Source: Quillaja saponaria (Eukaryota; Streptophyta; Magnoliopsida; Fabales; Quillajaceae). Taken from it: DNA of 64,000 bases. How positions within the stretch are numbered: the stretch's first letter is position 1; each line of letters starts with the position of its first letter. Under the pieces are notes generated by a model. The model saw nothing but the letters and a program-made list of their open reading frames with translations. It searched no databases and was not told the DNA's origin. Positions 1-11,514 of this stretch are shown in pieces. The DNA lies in the NCBI GenBank assembly GCA_029379385.1, contig CM055618.1, positions 2,180,134 to 2,244,133 on the forward strand, in the 5' to 3' direction. The position numbers and the translations under genes were made by a program.

Positions 1-1446
1 CCGGTAATTCAATTGGATGCATGTAATTTTTCATACATATGATTTAAAATGTCAACACTGATTTTTCTTTTGTCTTATTTTGTACTAATTTTTTTTTTTT
101 TCTATTTTTGTCTAAATCACATTATTAAAATTTGCTTTCATTCTTTTTTGGCATCAAATAAGTTTTTTGGAATCTTATCTTTTTTTATACTTTTACATCT
201 TTATAATTTTATTTTTCTTCCTCTTGATCATTTGGATTATCTTGAATTTAAAGAAGAAAAAAGAAAAAAAAAATTACACATCTATATACTGAAGAAAAAA
301 AATATATAGAATGAGTAAAAATAATAAATTTCATTTACAAATTGTAAAATTTTTCGATTCTAGATAAATTTATAAATGAGATAATACTGTACATAATTTT
401 TATTTTTATTTTTTGTCTCTTTAAAAATCTCTAGATATTTCAAATTGTATAAGGTGAAAAGTGTAAGGAAAAAAAGAACTACAAGATAGAAATTTTTTTT
501 TTTTAACTCTATAATTCTGTTGACTTTAATGAAAAAATTTGAGCTCAACTCATTTATTAAATGAGTCCTAAAATAAGCTCTAGTTTGGCTCATTTAGAAA
601 ATGAACCGAGCTTGAACGAACCCTTAACAAGCAAGTTTTAATGAATAACTTAGTTCATTTACACCCTTACTTATATTAGATTTTGATTCTTCTGCAATAA
701 TTATTGGTTTTTTGTTTTCAATTAGAAGGGAAAAGCAAAAGAAAGGAAATAGATACTTGGTTGATATTCTCGGTATACAAATATTTTATTTCAAAATTCA
801 TAATTAACAACTTAAAATGGATGATCTTCATAATATTTTGTGCCATATTAATATATATTGATCACTCATGCACATCATGTCATACGTAAAAGTCACTACG
901 CTTTTAGATGTAAGAGGGATTTCATATAAATGTACATATGAACTTGTTTAATGCTTAAAAATCCAAATATTTTTAATCCTATTATTATTATATATATATT
1001 TTTAGTAAATATTTCATCATTGTTGCTGTAAAAAAAATTTTACACTATCAGTTAATAGGATCAAGACACGCTTATTTGATTAAAAGCAAGGAGTAGTGGC
1101 TAGAATCAATAGTAGTGGTTGGTAGAAAGCGTCAATGACAGTATACAAATGGTTTACATTGATGAAATATTAATATTTTTTATATAAATTTTTATTAACG
1201 GGCATAATGTTAATAAGTTAAAGTGCTATTTGACCTAACTCTTCTAGATACGTCCATTATACAATATCTTGATGTTGCTGGATAAGATTGATGATTGCAT
1301 TTAACTGATCACAACACGACGTACAGATTAAAACTGATTATAAGCAATATCAATCATATAAATATTGCATTAATTAGTATCACATTGATTAAGTTTAGGT
1401 AATTAGATAGCCTCCATGTATTTTAAAATGGAATTTCATTATCTAA
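1..1446. other. AT-rich intergenic DNA, no gene seen
   Basis: No coding region with plausible composition is visible; the short open frames are low-complexity (Phe/Ile/Lys-rich). About 538-690 holds alternating GAGCTC/CTCATTT/AATGAG motifs in both orientations and ends in TTTACACCC, the look of a degraded DNA-transposon end, but I cannot define its borders. Confidence 0.6.
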
Positions 1447-1620
1447 TAATGTGTGGTTCAAGTGGTAAGACATGATTGAATTCAGCAATTGAGGGGTCTC
1501 TTCAACGTTAAGGGTTCTAGCCTATAGGAAAACACTTGTGGGAAGGAGTAATCACGAACCTCTAACGAGATTAGGCTCACACCCAAAGAGAGTGGGATAC
1601 TCGTGAAAAACTAAAAAATG
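1447..1620 (+). mobile_element. tRNA-derived SINE copy
   Basis: An RNA polymerase III-type A box (TGGTTCAAGTGG, 1454-1465, matching TRGYNNARNNGG) is followed 47 bp later by a B-box-like GGTTCTAGCC (1513-1522). That is the internal promoter layout of tRNA-derived SINEs. A second copy of the same sequence lies in reverse orientation at about 11515-11644; the two share the A box, the GAGGGGTCTC motif and the AGGAAAA.ACTTGT motif. Two scattered copies with the same head make a SINE much more likely than a chance tRNA-like string. It is not a functional tRNA, because no acceptor stem or cloverleaf closes around the boxes. The 3' end is approximate. Confidence 0.6.
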
Positions 1621-1843
1621 GAATTCCGTATTTGTAAACTCCTGAAGAGCTTATGGGAAGAGAAGATAAAAAAATTATGAAGGAATAAGGGTGCCAATTG
1701 GTTCAACTAGTAAAATTATTTGGTATTGATTAATTGACCTCTTTCATATGTTGGACAACATATAAGATTCCATTAAAGTAGACTAATAATTTTGTGCATG
1801 CATGCAAAAATAATAATGCAAGATATTATACGCAATATAACAT

Positions 1844-2557
1844 TGTTGGAAGAAAGAATGATTAAGATTACCCGTAATAGATCAATTTGATTTAGTGAGA
1901 CCATTCAACTTCTGGGTGCCACTATTGCTGTAATTAGAATAAGAAAAAGATGTGAATAAGGAAATGGAAATGGGTAGATTCAGCTAAGTTGATTGTGTTC
2001 AAGGGTAGCAGCTGTAGAGATTTAGATTCAAATTCTTATTTGGTATTTTCTTAATTAGTTTATTATTGGTGTGCAAGAAATAACTAATTAGATGTTGATT
2101 GAGATTTTCTAATTAGGTTTACCTTGGTGGGTAAGTAAATCTAATTAGATGATTGTAAGATTTCCATAAAGTGAAAGAAAAATTTACTTGTTGGGCAAGT
2201 CCTATGTATTATAAATATGTAGGCTAGTGAGAATTGCAGGTCTGAGAAAGAGAGAGATCTAATATTTGTGAGACCCCTGAAGCGTAGAGGTTCAAGAAAG
2301 ATTGGTAAAAACATGGCATGAGAGAATGGTGAGAACACTATATGTAGAGTATTACTCTTTCTATGTAATTGATATTTCTTTGAATATTAGTGAATTCTTT
2401 TCTTACCCGTAGATATAAACAAGGGGCCAAATTACATTATATCTTGTGTTGATGTTTATTTCCTTTCTCTTCTACTTATATTTTTTGGTTATTATCATTT
2501 TTTATTTTTGCTACAACTTATTGAAGATTGAAGCAGAATTTTGCATATTTCCCAACA
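1844..2557 (+). mobile_element. Copia-type LTR (5' LTR of a truncated element)
   Basis: The segment begins TGTTGG and ends CCAACA, a perfect 6-bp terminal inverted repeat with TG...CA ends. One base after it comes GTGGTATAAGAGCC (2559-2572), close to the initiator-Met tRNA primer-binding site of plant Copia elements (TGGTATCAGAGC). The 714-bp length suits a Copia LTR. A short gag-leader-like stretch follows to about 2680, and no matching 3' LTR or pol region is found, so the element is truncated. Confidence 0.65.
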
Positions 2558-2868
2558 AGTGGTATAAGAGCCAAGGTCAATTGGAATGTGTATGGCACAA
2601 GAGAATTTTGGTGTTAGTAGATCTTTTGTAAAAATAAAAAGGTATTGAAAATAAAGAAGTTGTGGTGATTGATGTTGTGTAGGAAAAAAAGAAGAGAGAA
2701 AAAAGAAAGAAAAAAAAGAAAAGATAAAGAAGCTGGCTTTTGCATTGAGATTAGTTCTCTTGATTGGTTTATTGAAAGTTTGGAAATTCCATCTGCTTTT
2801 GTGATTTTGAGATAGATTACAATGGTATAAATGTTATTAATTATCATTTGTTTATTTTATTTATTTAT

Positions 2869-2911
<43 letters not shown>

Positions 2912-2917
2912 TTTTGT
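2869..2917. repeat. (TA)n / poly-T microsatellite
   Basis: A run of TA dinucleotides is followed by about 20 T residues ending in GTAGG. Because it is a pyrimidine tract followed by TAG, it could mimic a 3' splice site for the short open stretch downstream. Confidence 0.85.
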
Positions 2918-3515
2918 AGGATCAATACTTGAAGTACAATTTTAGAGTCAAAATGATGATAGATTATGCTGAAATTTTAGATATTAATATTGTAATTGAC
3001 TTTGAATTTGAGTTTGAAACTTCTGATGAGAACTAATTAAATTTATGAAGAATTAAGAATGTATGGATTCATAGATAAAATTCAATGTAATGATTTTATG
3101 AATTTGAAATGATTTTGTAATTTTTGATCTTTTTTTTTTTAATTTATATAATACAGGAAGCATGAATTTGTTATTGAGAATATAACAAATGTATAACTTT
3201 GGCTACTGAATTTGGTAATTTGAACTTCAAATAAACCAAAATTAGCTACTGATTTTGCAACTAAAAAAAAAAAAGACGAAAGAACAAAAAAAAAAAAAAA
3301 AAAAAAAACAAACTCATTTGATCAAATACCATTTTAGCTACCACTTTTGTGACAGAAAATTCGGTAGCAATTAGAGAGTGAAAAATTTAGTAGTCGCTTT
3401 ATCAATCTTGATTTTAGTCATTAACTGAATTGATCACAAAATTGGTAACTAAACCCTTTTCCTACTAATTTAGTAACCAATTTTGGTGGTAGCTAAATGA
3501 CGTTTTTCTTGTAGT
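2918..3515 (+). mobile_element. CACTA (En/Spm)-like transposon end, degenerate
   Basis: From about 3195 to 3512 there are many short interspersed motifs of the type TAGCTACC, GTAGCAA, AGTAACCA and AGCTACTGA in both orientations. They resemble the subterminal repeats of plant CACTA elements. The segment ends in TTTTTCTTGTAGTC (3503-3516), one base away from the inverted CACTA terminus (TTTTCTTGTAGTG). Upstream, 2919-3035 reads as a short acidic open stretch ending in a stop, preceded by a poly-pyrimidine tract and TAG, so it could be the last exon of the transposon's gene. The other end was not found. Confidence 0.5.
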
Positions 3516-4064
3516 CTAGTATATCTTGTCTTCAAAATCCTGTCTCATCGTGGTTGGTTTCTTGTGAGCTTTAAGAGGGGATTTCTTACAAGAATTAGAG
3601 ATATTCACCATATAGGAAATGAAAAGGTAGAGAAAGAAGAGCATCATAAGTTCCTCTTGTAGCTATCTATGTCTTGTTAAGGAAAATGTATTTTTAATTT
3701 TGCAATTATGTTTCGTTTTGTAGAAAAAGGCGAAGTAGTTTGGCAAGAGGAAGCTTGAAGAAAATGTAAACCCTGAAACATATATTACTGGTTCAGTGAA
3801 CAAGCTTCACGTAAGAAACCAAGGTGGCATCAGTCTGAGTAGTGATATTTATTGGAGAGATGTCAAATGAGGAAATGCAATTTTGGATTCTTCTGATGAA
3901 AGGGAAGAAAATTACCAACCCACACAGTAAGAAAGAGCTATAGATTTTCTTCCAAAGTAGACAATTTCTTGCTGGTTGGTACGAGTCTGCATCATAACTT
4001 AAGTTGTGTATAATTCTAGACTTGATGTTGTGATTAATTAGTAGCAATCTATCATGAAGATTGT
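3516..4064. other. Unassigned intergenic DNA
   Basis: Moderately complex sequence. The stretch around 3725-3870 reads open on the plus strand for a few dozen codons with interruptions and matches no family I recognise. No start, splice context or neighbour supports a gene. Confidence 0.4.
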
Positions 4065-4067
4065 CTT

Positions 4068-4210
4068 ATAAATAGGGCTAGAATTTGAATCGAATAACTT
4101 CGTATAGTGCACTATTAAAATTTACATTCGAATCGTCTTATAAATAGGGCTGGAATTTGAATCGAATAACTTCGTATAGTGTACTATTAGAATTTAGATG
4201 CGGATTCGAA
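4068..4210 (+). repeat. 72-bp tandem duplication
   Basis: CTTATAAATAGGGCT.GAATTTGAATCGAATAACTTCGTATAGTG.ACTATTA.AATTTA occurs twice in direct succession (about 4066-4137 and 4138-4207) with few differences. Confidence 0.8.
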
Positions 4211-4530
4211 TAGTAATTCAAACATAAACTGAAATTCAAGTTCAAATTCAATTTCGAATACTCGGATTTGAATTCGGATAAAATTTTAAATTTGAACTCA
4301 ACTCAAATTTGATTTTTTTAGAGTATTTTTTGGTAATAAAAAAATAAAATAAAATTTTTAATAAAAAAATGCATTATTTTTAATAATTCTAATCGAAATT
4401 TGAAATCAAATTATTTTTAGAATATTAAATTATTCGGATTAAAATTCAAATTTTATACAGGATTCGAATAGCATTCAAATCATATTCGAACTCAAATCCG
4501 AATTCGAATAAACCAGTTCGAATTTCACCC
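4075..4530. mobile_element. Possible MITE rich in GAATTCGAAT motifs
   Basis: The left end GGGCTRGAATTTGAATCGAA is loosely the inverse of the right end at 4507-4530, whose complement starts GGGTGAAATTCGAACTGG. The interior is an AT-rich lattice of GAATTCGAAT-type motifs. This suits a small non-autonomous TIR element, but no clean target-site duplication was found. Confidence 0.35.
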
Positions 4531-4664
4531 ATAATTGTATGGATGTGGTATTATTGAATTTCATACATAATCCTTCTTATTTAAATTCTTGAACGTGCAT
4601 TAGTAATTTCTTGTTTTATACTACTTTTTGTAGTGATTTATGATGGTATTTGACGGCGTAGAAA

Positions 4665-4782
4665 TCAAATTCACTTCTCTGCTTGTTTTCGAAATTTGAA
4701 TCTTCTCTTGTTCATGAGTCTCCTTAATTCACTTCTCCGCTTGTTTTCGAAATTTGGATCTTCTCTTGTTCTTGAAAAACCT
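4665..4782 (+). repeat. 58-bp tandem duplication
   Basis: The unit TTCACTTCTC.GCTTGTTTTCGAAATTTG.ATCTTCTCTTGTTC occurs twice head to tail. Confidence 0.75.
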
Positions 4783-6140
4783 GAAGGAGGCATGGTTGGA
4801 GAGAGAAAAACTCTCTCTCCAAGGGTATTATTGGATTAAATATATTTTGAAAAGAGAAAATATTTTGCTTTATTCTCTTTGAACAAGAATCTTATTGTTT
4901 TTCAGATATATGAGAAGAATATAAGAGGATCCAAATCCTAGTTGATATAAGCATTCAAAACCCAAGAGAAGAAGAAAATATGAAAGAGATTTCATTAAAC
5001 TCTTATATCCCCAAATTAAAAGTGAAATCAAACTACACCCTAGAAATCCAGTATATTACAAGTAGAATCAAGGTATCCAAAACCTCAATATTCCAAATAT
5101 TGAACAATAACAATGCAGGACTCCAGCTCAAGATAAAAAAGCTCATTGTAGCTTAAAAAGTCAGGAAAAAAAAAAAAAAAAAAACAGTTGAGCCAAGAAA
5201 ATTTGAAAATTAATAGGTGAGAAAGAAATCCTATTATCAATCAATGATATTATCGGGTCAGTTATTACCTTAATCATTAACTAATACATTCTCAATTTTG
5301 TTGTCCATATATCAAACATTATACTTCGGAGTATTTGTTAAAAGATATTATATATTCATTATTATTTCCATAAAGCCAAAAAACTATCTCCTAATCTACC
5401 TTCAGCACAAAAACATAAAAAGAAACTTATAATATTACTTTGTCTTTTTTGGTGGGCAACTGGGCATTAATAGTAGGTTTAATGTATCAAATATGAGTGG
5501 TAGATGAGTTTGACAATAGCATATCACTAAATCATACTGGGAACATTGTAACATCATTTTGTGTTTATTACAAATTATTGATCAAAAATAAATAATTTAT
5601 ATCGAGATTAGAATATTTATAAAAAATTTCACGATCTCTCCTAACATTTGAATCAATAGTTATTTATTATTATTATTTTTTTCAAAACTATCAATGACAA
5701 ATTTTCTCATTTTAAGGAATCCACCGAAATTTCTTTCTCCAAGTTTGGTAGTTTTTTTGTTTTGTTAATTTAGGAATGCACGTCAAATTGAAATTTCTTT
5801 GTGCAAATTTGATAGTTATTCTTTTTTATTAATTAGGAATGCAAATCAAATATTTAGGATGACAACTGTATCCTTCCTCACCAATCATACGTATTCTATC
5901 AATTTGCGGAAGTCTTGTTCACATCTATATTTAGAAAGAGTATAGTGGCTGAGTACTAATATTTGTAGGGTATATTCACATCTATTCACAGAACAAGTCA
6001 GGTTTGCAATAATATTTGTACGGTATATTGGTCTTATTGCAATATATATATATATATATATAAATTATCATTAAAATTTGGATTTCTCCCAATTAGTCCT
6101 CACCCATGTGGAGATTTTTACCTAGTAATAGTATCTTTAA
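4783..6140. other. Intergenic DNA, no gene seen
   Basis: AT-rich sequence with a 20-bp poly-A at about 5165 and a (TA)n run at about 6042-6061. About 5720-5850 holds an imperfect direct repeat (GAAATTTCTTT..TTGATAGTT..AATTAGGAATGCA). No coding signal. Confidence 0.55.
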
Positions 6141-6141
6141 G

Positions 6142-6900
6142 ATTCTATAAACACATATCAAACCCTGATTGGTTTAAACTCCTATTTTCATGAATACCTT
6201 GATTGTAATTACGTACATTTAAGAATGCAAATCCAAATTCCATATATTCTTCAGTAATATATGATTTTTATAATTTGAATGAATACAAACAAGAAAAAAA
6301 AAACACACACACACACTTAGACCTCCGTAATATTGATTTTTTTTTTTTCAAAAAGAAAAAAATTGAATTTAGACAGAAACGGTTTATTTTATTTCTTGTT
6401 TATTCAGAATCTGTTTGTTTAGTTGAATTCATAAAACTTTTTATACGTGAAGACAAATAATGTATACTAATTGATGAGCACATTAATTATATAACTCCAT
6501 ATTAAAATTATTGTTTACCAATCAGATTGATCATGATTCATGAATCGTATTATGATATTTTAATTTTTACACAACAACTCATATATTTCACATCTATATT
6601 GGGAGAGATATAAAAATAAATGATCAAAATGTAATAAACACAATATAAAAACTTTCTTAATATTGTACTTTGGATTCTTCTTCTTAGAGTCCATTCCAAA
6701 TCCCAATTTGGGGATTTTCCATATTAATCAATTTGCCCCAAATATAACTATATTTCCACGATTACTACATAGTATTCCACCAAGTCAACTGTTTCAAAGT
6801 TGATAAAAATCAATCACTTTAAACTGTGACATTCTCTGATATTCTATTAACACGTGTTAAATTATGATTGGTTTCAATTACTGCTATCTCATGAAAAGAC
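6142..6900 (+). promoter_or_regulatory. Upstream region of the YSL gene with a duplicated module and a palindromic G-box
   Basis: The block at 6839-6896 (ATTCTATTAACACGTGTTAA, then ATGATTGGTTT and TCATGAAA) is a diverged copy of 6143-6200 (ATTCTATAAACACATATCAA, then CTGATTGGTTT and TCATGAAT). The copy nearer the gene carries a perfect 14-bp palindrome, TTAACACGTGTTAA (6847-6860), with a CACGTG G-box core about 170 bp before the ATG; the distal copy lacks it. Both keep ATTGG, an inverted CCAAT. G-boxes are bound by bHLH and bZIP factors, including iron-homeostasis bHLHs, but a link to this gene is inference. An AT-rich TATA-like stretch lies near 6977-6993. Confidence 0.5.
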
Positions 6901-7029
6901 AGCCTGTAACTTGACATTTTTGGAAACCTCTCCATTCCAAGAAATTCATAGAATTAATTCACACATTCACTGATACAAATAAATACATATATTCATTTAA
7001 TCAAGGAGAAGAGAAACAGAGAGATCAAG

Positions 7030-10000
7030 ATGGAGAGAAACCCAAGCAGAAGGAGAGAGATTGAAGAAGAAGAAGTTGAAGAAGACAGAGTGAAGGGAGA
7101 GCAGGCTTTCAAGAACAAAACAGTGTTGACATGGACAAAGCAGATAACATTGAGGTCAATGGTGACGAGTTTTATTCTGAGTATTGTATTCAACTTCATT
7201 GTTTGCAAACTCAACCTCACCACTGGTGTCATACCTTCCATTAATGTGGCGGCCGGATTGTTGGGTTTTGCGGTGGTTAAGTCTTATACGGCGTTGCTCG
7301 AAAAGGCTGGACTTTTGCAGCAACCTTTCACTCGTCAAGAGAATACTGTCATCCAAACTTGTGTAGTCGCCTCCTCCGGAATCGCATTCAGCAGTATGCA
7401 ATCTTTTTCAATACTTTTATCATATTCTTACATTGAAATATAAATGCATTATATATACACATAGTAATTTCTTTCAAATAACAATAGTTTCAAAATGATC
7501 GATTTTGAATTTGACAGCTGAAAGAAGAAGTTTTAATCTCAAATTATATGAGTCGGTTACATGAATACTCAGAGGTTGATATGAGATCATCGCATGTTTT
7601 TTATACTGTCAGCAAATATGAAATCACTAAGCTTTTTTCATACCAACCTGCATCCTTGATTCTAGCCATCACAACTTGATTTTAGCCAAATAAACTAATG
7701 TGCCATGATTGTTGTTTTTTTCCAATGGCATTTTGTTCTCAAAGTTATAGCATATCAAATGGAGGGAAAAAACTTGCTCCAACTTTTTTAATTTAAAAGA
7801 CCTTTTTTTTTTTATTGAAGTTGTTGATGATTTGTTATGTTTGCTAAATGGATTTAAAGTAATTGATTTTGCTATATATTTATATACATATATATAGGTG
7901 GAACAGCAAGCTATCTAATTGCAATGAGCCCTCAGATAGCTGCTCAAGCTGAGGAAGGGAACACACCAATTAATACTAAGAATCTCTCTATTGGTTGGAT
8001 GATGGGATTCCTCTTTGTAGTGAGCTTTGTTGGCTTGTTTTCTATTGTGCCTCTAAGAAAGGTTAGTTTCAAATTAGTTTTCCTTGATGAATTTGTGAAA
8101 CTACATCATTCTAATTAATTCCCAAATTAATTTTTGAATTTGTTTTTAATTCCATAGATGATGATTTTGAGGTACAAACTGACATACCCTAGTGGAACTG
8201 CAACTGCACTTCTGATCAACAGCTTTCACACCCCTAAAGGAGCAAAGCTTGCAAAGCAAGTGTTCTTGACACTCATTAAAGTTTTTGCTACCAGCCTTAA
8301 TTGAGTTATAATTAAGCATTTAACAATTTTATTTTGTACATGAATACAGGAAACAGGTTGCTTTACTCTTTAAGTGCTTCTGTTTTAGCTTCGCATTTGC
8401 CCTTTTCCAATGGTTTTTCACAGCAGGGGAACAATGTGGATTTGTAGATTTCCCCACATTTGGACTCAAAGCCCATGAACAAATGTATACATGTCCTTTT
8501 AATTTCTCATCTATGATCTACCAATATTATTTGGATTTGATATGTACAATCATATAATTCCTGACAATTCTCTAAATTTATTGTCTTAATTATAGGTTCT
8601 ACTTTGATTTCTCATCTACATATGTTGGAGTTGGAATGATTTGCCCTTACATGGTCAACATATATTTGCTTGTTGGAGCAATAATCTCATGGGGTATCAT
8701 GTGGCCATGGATTGAGAGCAAGAAAGGCATTTGGTATGGTGCTGCTCTGTCAGATAAAAGTCTTCATGGCCTGACAGGATATAAAGTACTACTATCAAAT
8801 ATTTCTTGTTCAATTATTTGTACTTCAGTAATTTTCAAATTAATTCTTATATATAATTATTCTAAGGATTACTAAGTTTAACATATATTTCTTGTCAATC
8901 TTAATTAACAGATCTTCATTGCCATTGCAATGATACTCGGTGACGGTCTTTACCATGTTGTTTACATGCTAATCCACACTGGATGCAGCCTTGTGTCACA
9001 ATACATGAAAAAGAAAGATTCATCCTCTGTCATCCCCGACAATGCTTTTGATTCTAACTCCTTGTCAAATAATCAGATTGTAGACTACGATGAGCAACGG
9101 CGAAATGAGTATTTCCTTAAAGACCAAATACCAACTTGGGTAGCTAGTCTTGGTTATGTAATCCTTGCAGTTATATCCATAATTACAGTACCCTTCATCT
9201 TCACTCAATTGAAATGGTACCATATACTTGTTGCTTATTTGGTCGCCCCAATTTTGGCATTCTGTAATGCCTATGGTTGTGGACTCACTGACTGGTCTCT
9301 TGCCTCTAACTATGGCAAGCTTTCCATACTAGTATTTAGTGGTTGGGTTGGCCTTGGACATGGAGGTGTTATTGCTGGCCTTGCTTCTTGTGGTGTCATG
9401 ATGAGCATTGTTTCTACTGCTTCTGATCTGATGCAAGACTTCAAAACCGGGTATCTAACCCTTGCATCTCCTCGTGCAATGTTCGTCAGCCAAGTTTTAG
9501 GGACAGCCATGGGTTGTGTAATGTCACCATTGGTGTTTTGGTTTTTCTACAAAGCTTACTCAGTTGGTGATCCTGGAAGCTCATACCCTGCACCGTATGG
9601 AACAATTTATCGTGGTATGGCCCTTCTTGGAGTAGAAGGTTTCTCTTCTCTTCCTAAGAACTGCCTCAGACTTGCTATCATATTCTTTGCAGCTGCCATT
9701 GCCATTAACATAATTCGTGAGTTGTTAGAGCGTTTTGAAACAAAGTACAGGATACACAGGTTTATTCCCAGCCCTATGTGTATGGCTATCCCCTTCTACC
9801 TTGGTGGGTACTTTTCTATTGACATGTGTGTTGGGAGCTTAATTCTTTTCTTGTGGAGTAAGAAAAACAAGCAAAAGGCCAAAGACTTTGTTCCTGCTGT
9901 GGCGGCCGGACTCATTTGTGGCGAATCTTTGTGGGGAGTTCCATCTGCTATACTATCTCTTGCAGGAGTTACGCCTCCAATTTGCATGAAGTTTCTATCT

Positions 10001-10042
10001 GCCTCTGCTAATGCCAAGGTTGATCACTTCTTGGATCATTAG
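7030..10042 (+). CDS. YSL7: Yellow-stripe-like (YSL) oligopeptide/metal-chelate transporter, YSL7-like
   Basis: Six exons join into one open frame of 693 residues: 7030-7393, 7898-8061, 8158-8255, 8350-8484, 8596-8785 and 8912-10042. The product belongs to the OPT family, YSL subgroup: a multi-spanning plasma-membrane or endomembrane carrier that usually cotransports protons with metal-nicotianamine complexes or small peptides. Signatures seen in order are an acidic soluble N-terminus (residues 1-35), [120 protein letters not shown] and MILGDGLYH. The first ATG after the in-frame upstream region is used. Length fits the family (about 665-725). The wording of the conserved blocks fits the YSL5/7/8 clade best, whose Arabidopsis members YSL7 and YSL8 import the peptide syringolin A; the substrate here is unknown. 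Intron 3 needs a GC donor (AA|GCAAGT at 8256), since the nearby GT breaks the frame. Confidence 0.93.
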
Positions 10043-10384
10043 TGAATTGTGCAGCTATTTCTGTTATAATTAAATAGGCTGCAGTCCAGCTTTCTTCTTC
10101 CATCAATATATTATCTATACTTGTGACTAACATAGGATGCTTGTTTTAATTGGTAGAAGGATGGATATGAAGTTTGTATTTTCAAAAAAATCTCTTGTTT
10201 CCTTTATTGTGTTGTACTTCAAGGGTTCCATGTCAATTTATAGACAAATTTGTCAACGATCAAGGTCTATCTTTTAGACCCCCTAAAAGAACAAAAGAAT
10301 GGAACAAAGGTGTAGAAAGAAAAAAGAAAAGAAAAGGACTTAATCAACTAATGAGTATTGATTAGGTTGATGCGCTTTCTGTAA
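10043..10384. other. 3' flank of the YSL gene
   Basis: Contains the likely 3' UTR: AT-rich, with TTATAATTAAATAG at about 10062 and ATCAATATATTAT at about 10102 as possible polyadenylation signals. The small open frame at 10174-10365 is Lys/Arg-rich, resembles no family and probably has no function. Confidence 0.4.
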
Positions 10385-11246
10385 GGACTAGTTTAGTATA
10401 TATGAATGGTCATTCCATTCTATGTATAATTTCATGAAATGAGTATTCTTTCATTTGGTACGTTTTTAGACTCAAAATACTTATTCCATTCTAGCCATTT
10501 TATTTCTTAGAAGTAGGAACACTCAAACCTACCTAAGGGGTGGGATTGCTTAATCCTACTTCTATAGAATCGATTTAATTTAGTTAAATGACAAAAAAAA
10601 AAAAAAAATCAATCTATCACATAAAATAAAAAGTTGAATATTAATAAAATAATAATATTATACATAAATAACTAAAACATATTTATCATTTAATTTAGAC
10701 AAATGACAAAAATACCCTTCATATCGCATTAAATAATATAAATCATATAAAATAAAAAATTTGTATATAAAAATAATAATAAATCAAATCATTTTAGTCA
10801 AATGACAAAAATACTCTTCATATCATAATAAAAAATATAATTATAAATAAATAAGTTAAGTAATTTTAAACTAAAACATTAATATTAATAAATAATAGAA
10901 ATAATTAATAATAAAATAAATATAATTAATTAATCAATAATAAATAAATAATATAATATTTTTTAAAAATTAATTAAAAAACTAAGAAATATATATTTAA
11001 TAAATTATGTTACATTTTTATTACTTTATCTACTGAATGATATTTTTATCATTTTAACATAATTTTTATATTATTTCATGTCTAAAACTTGTATAGAAAA
11101 TAAATAAATAAAATAAAATGATTAGTTCCCACCGACACTACCAAACAATAGAATATAATGATCATTCCATTCCACCTGCATTTCATTCTCATTCCCTTTC
11201 TCATTCCAATTCCTCAAAAATCATTCCTGCATACCAAACTAGCCCC
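10385..11246. mobile_element. Non-autonomous TIR DNA transposon (Tourist/Harbinger-like)
   Basis: The left end GGACTAGTTTAGTATATATG matches the complement of the right end (GGGCTAGTTTGGTATGCAGG, 11227-11246) over about 24 bp, giving terminal inverted repeats. The subterminal regions on both sides are full of TCATTCCATT/GAATGA motifs. The interior is AT-rich and repeats a block with CAAATGACAAAAATAC..TTCATATC about three times at roughly 110-bp spacing (near 10580, 10700 and 10800). No transposase frame is present. Flanking TAA/AAA could be a decayed 3-bp target duplication, as in PIF/Harbinger elements. Confidence 0.55.
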
Positions 11247-11514
11247 AAATTCATAACTAATTCAAGCCACTAACCAAACAAAGGTAATAGTGATCAAGTA
11301 TAGGAATACTAGGTCTTGTGATTGTGTAGAATATTTACATATCGCAGCTTGGAAATTGCTTGTACATAATTGGCGGAGGCAATGGACAAATTTGCTACTT
11401 ACATATAATTTACCTCTTACAAGCTATAAAGAAAGTGGAGCTTATAAAATTATATTAATTTTAAATCACACAGTCTCTATAATTTAAGGCCTTTGGGTGA
11501 ATCTAATCTTATTC

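Noticed and set aside
1454..1522. A tRNA gene
   Set aside because: A- and B-box-like motifs are present, but no acceptor, anticodon and T stems pair into a cloverleaf; a SINE explains it better.
4094..4178. Functional loxP sites or cloning-vector contamination
   Set aside because: Only one 13-bp arm is present at each place; the 8-bp spacer and inverted second arm are missing, and the surrounding AT-rich repeat is plant-like.
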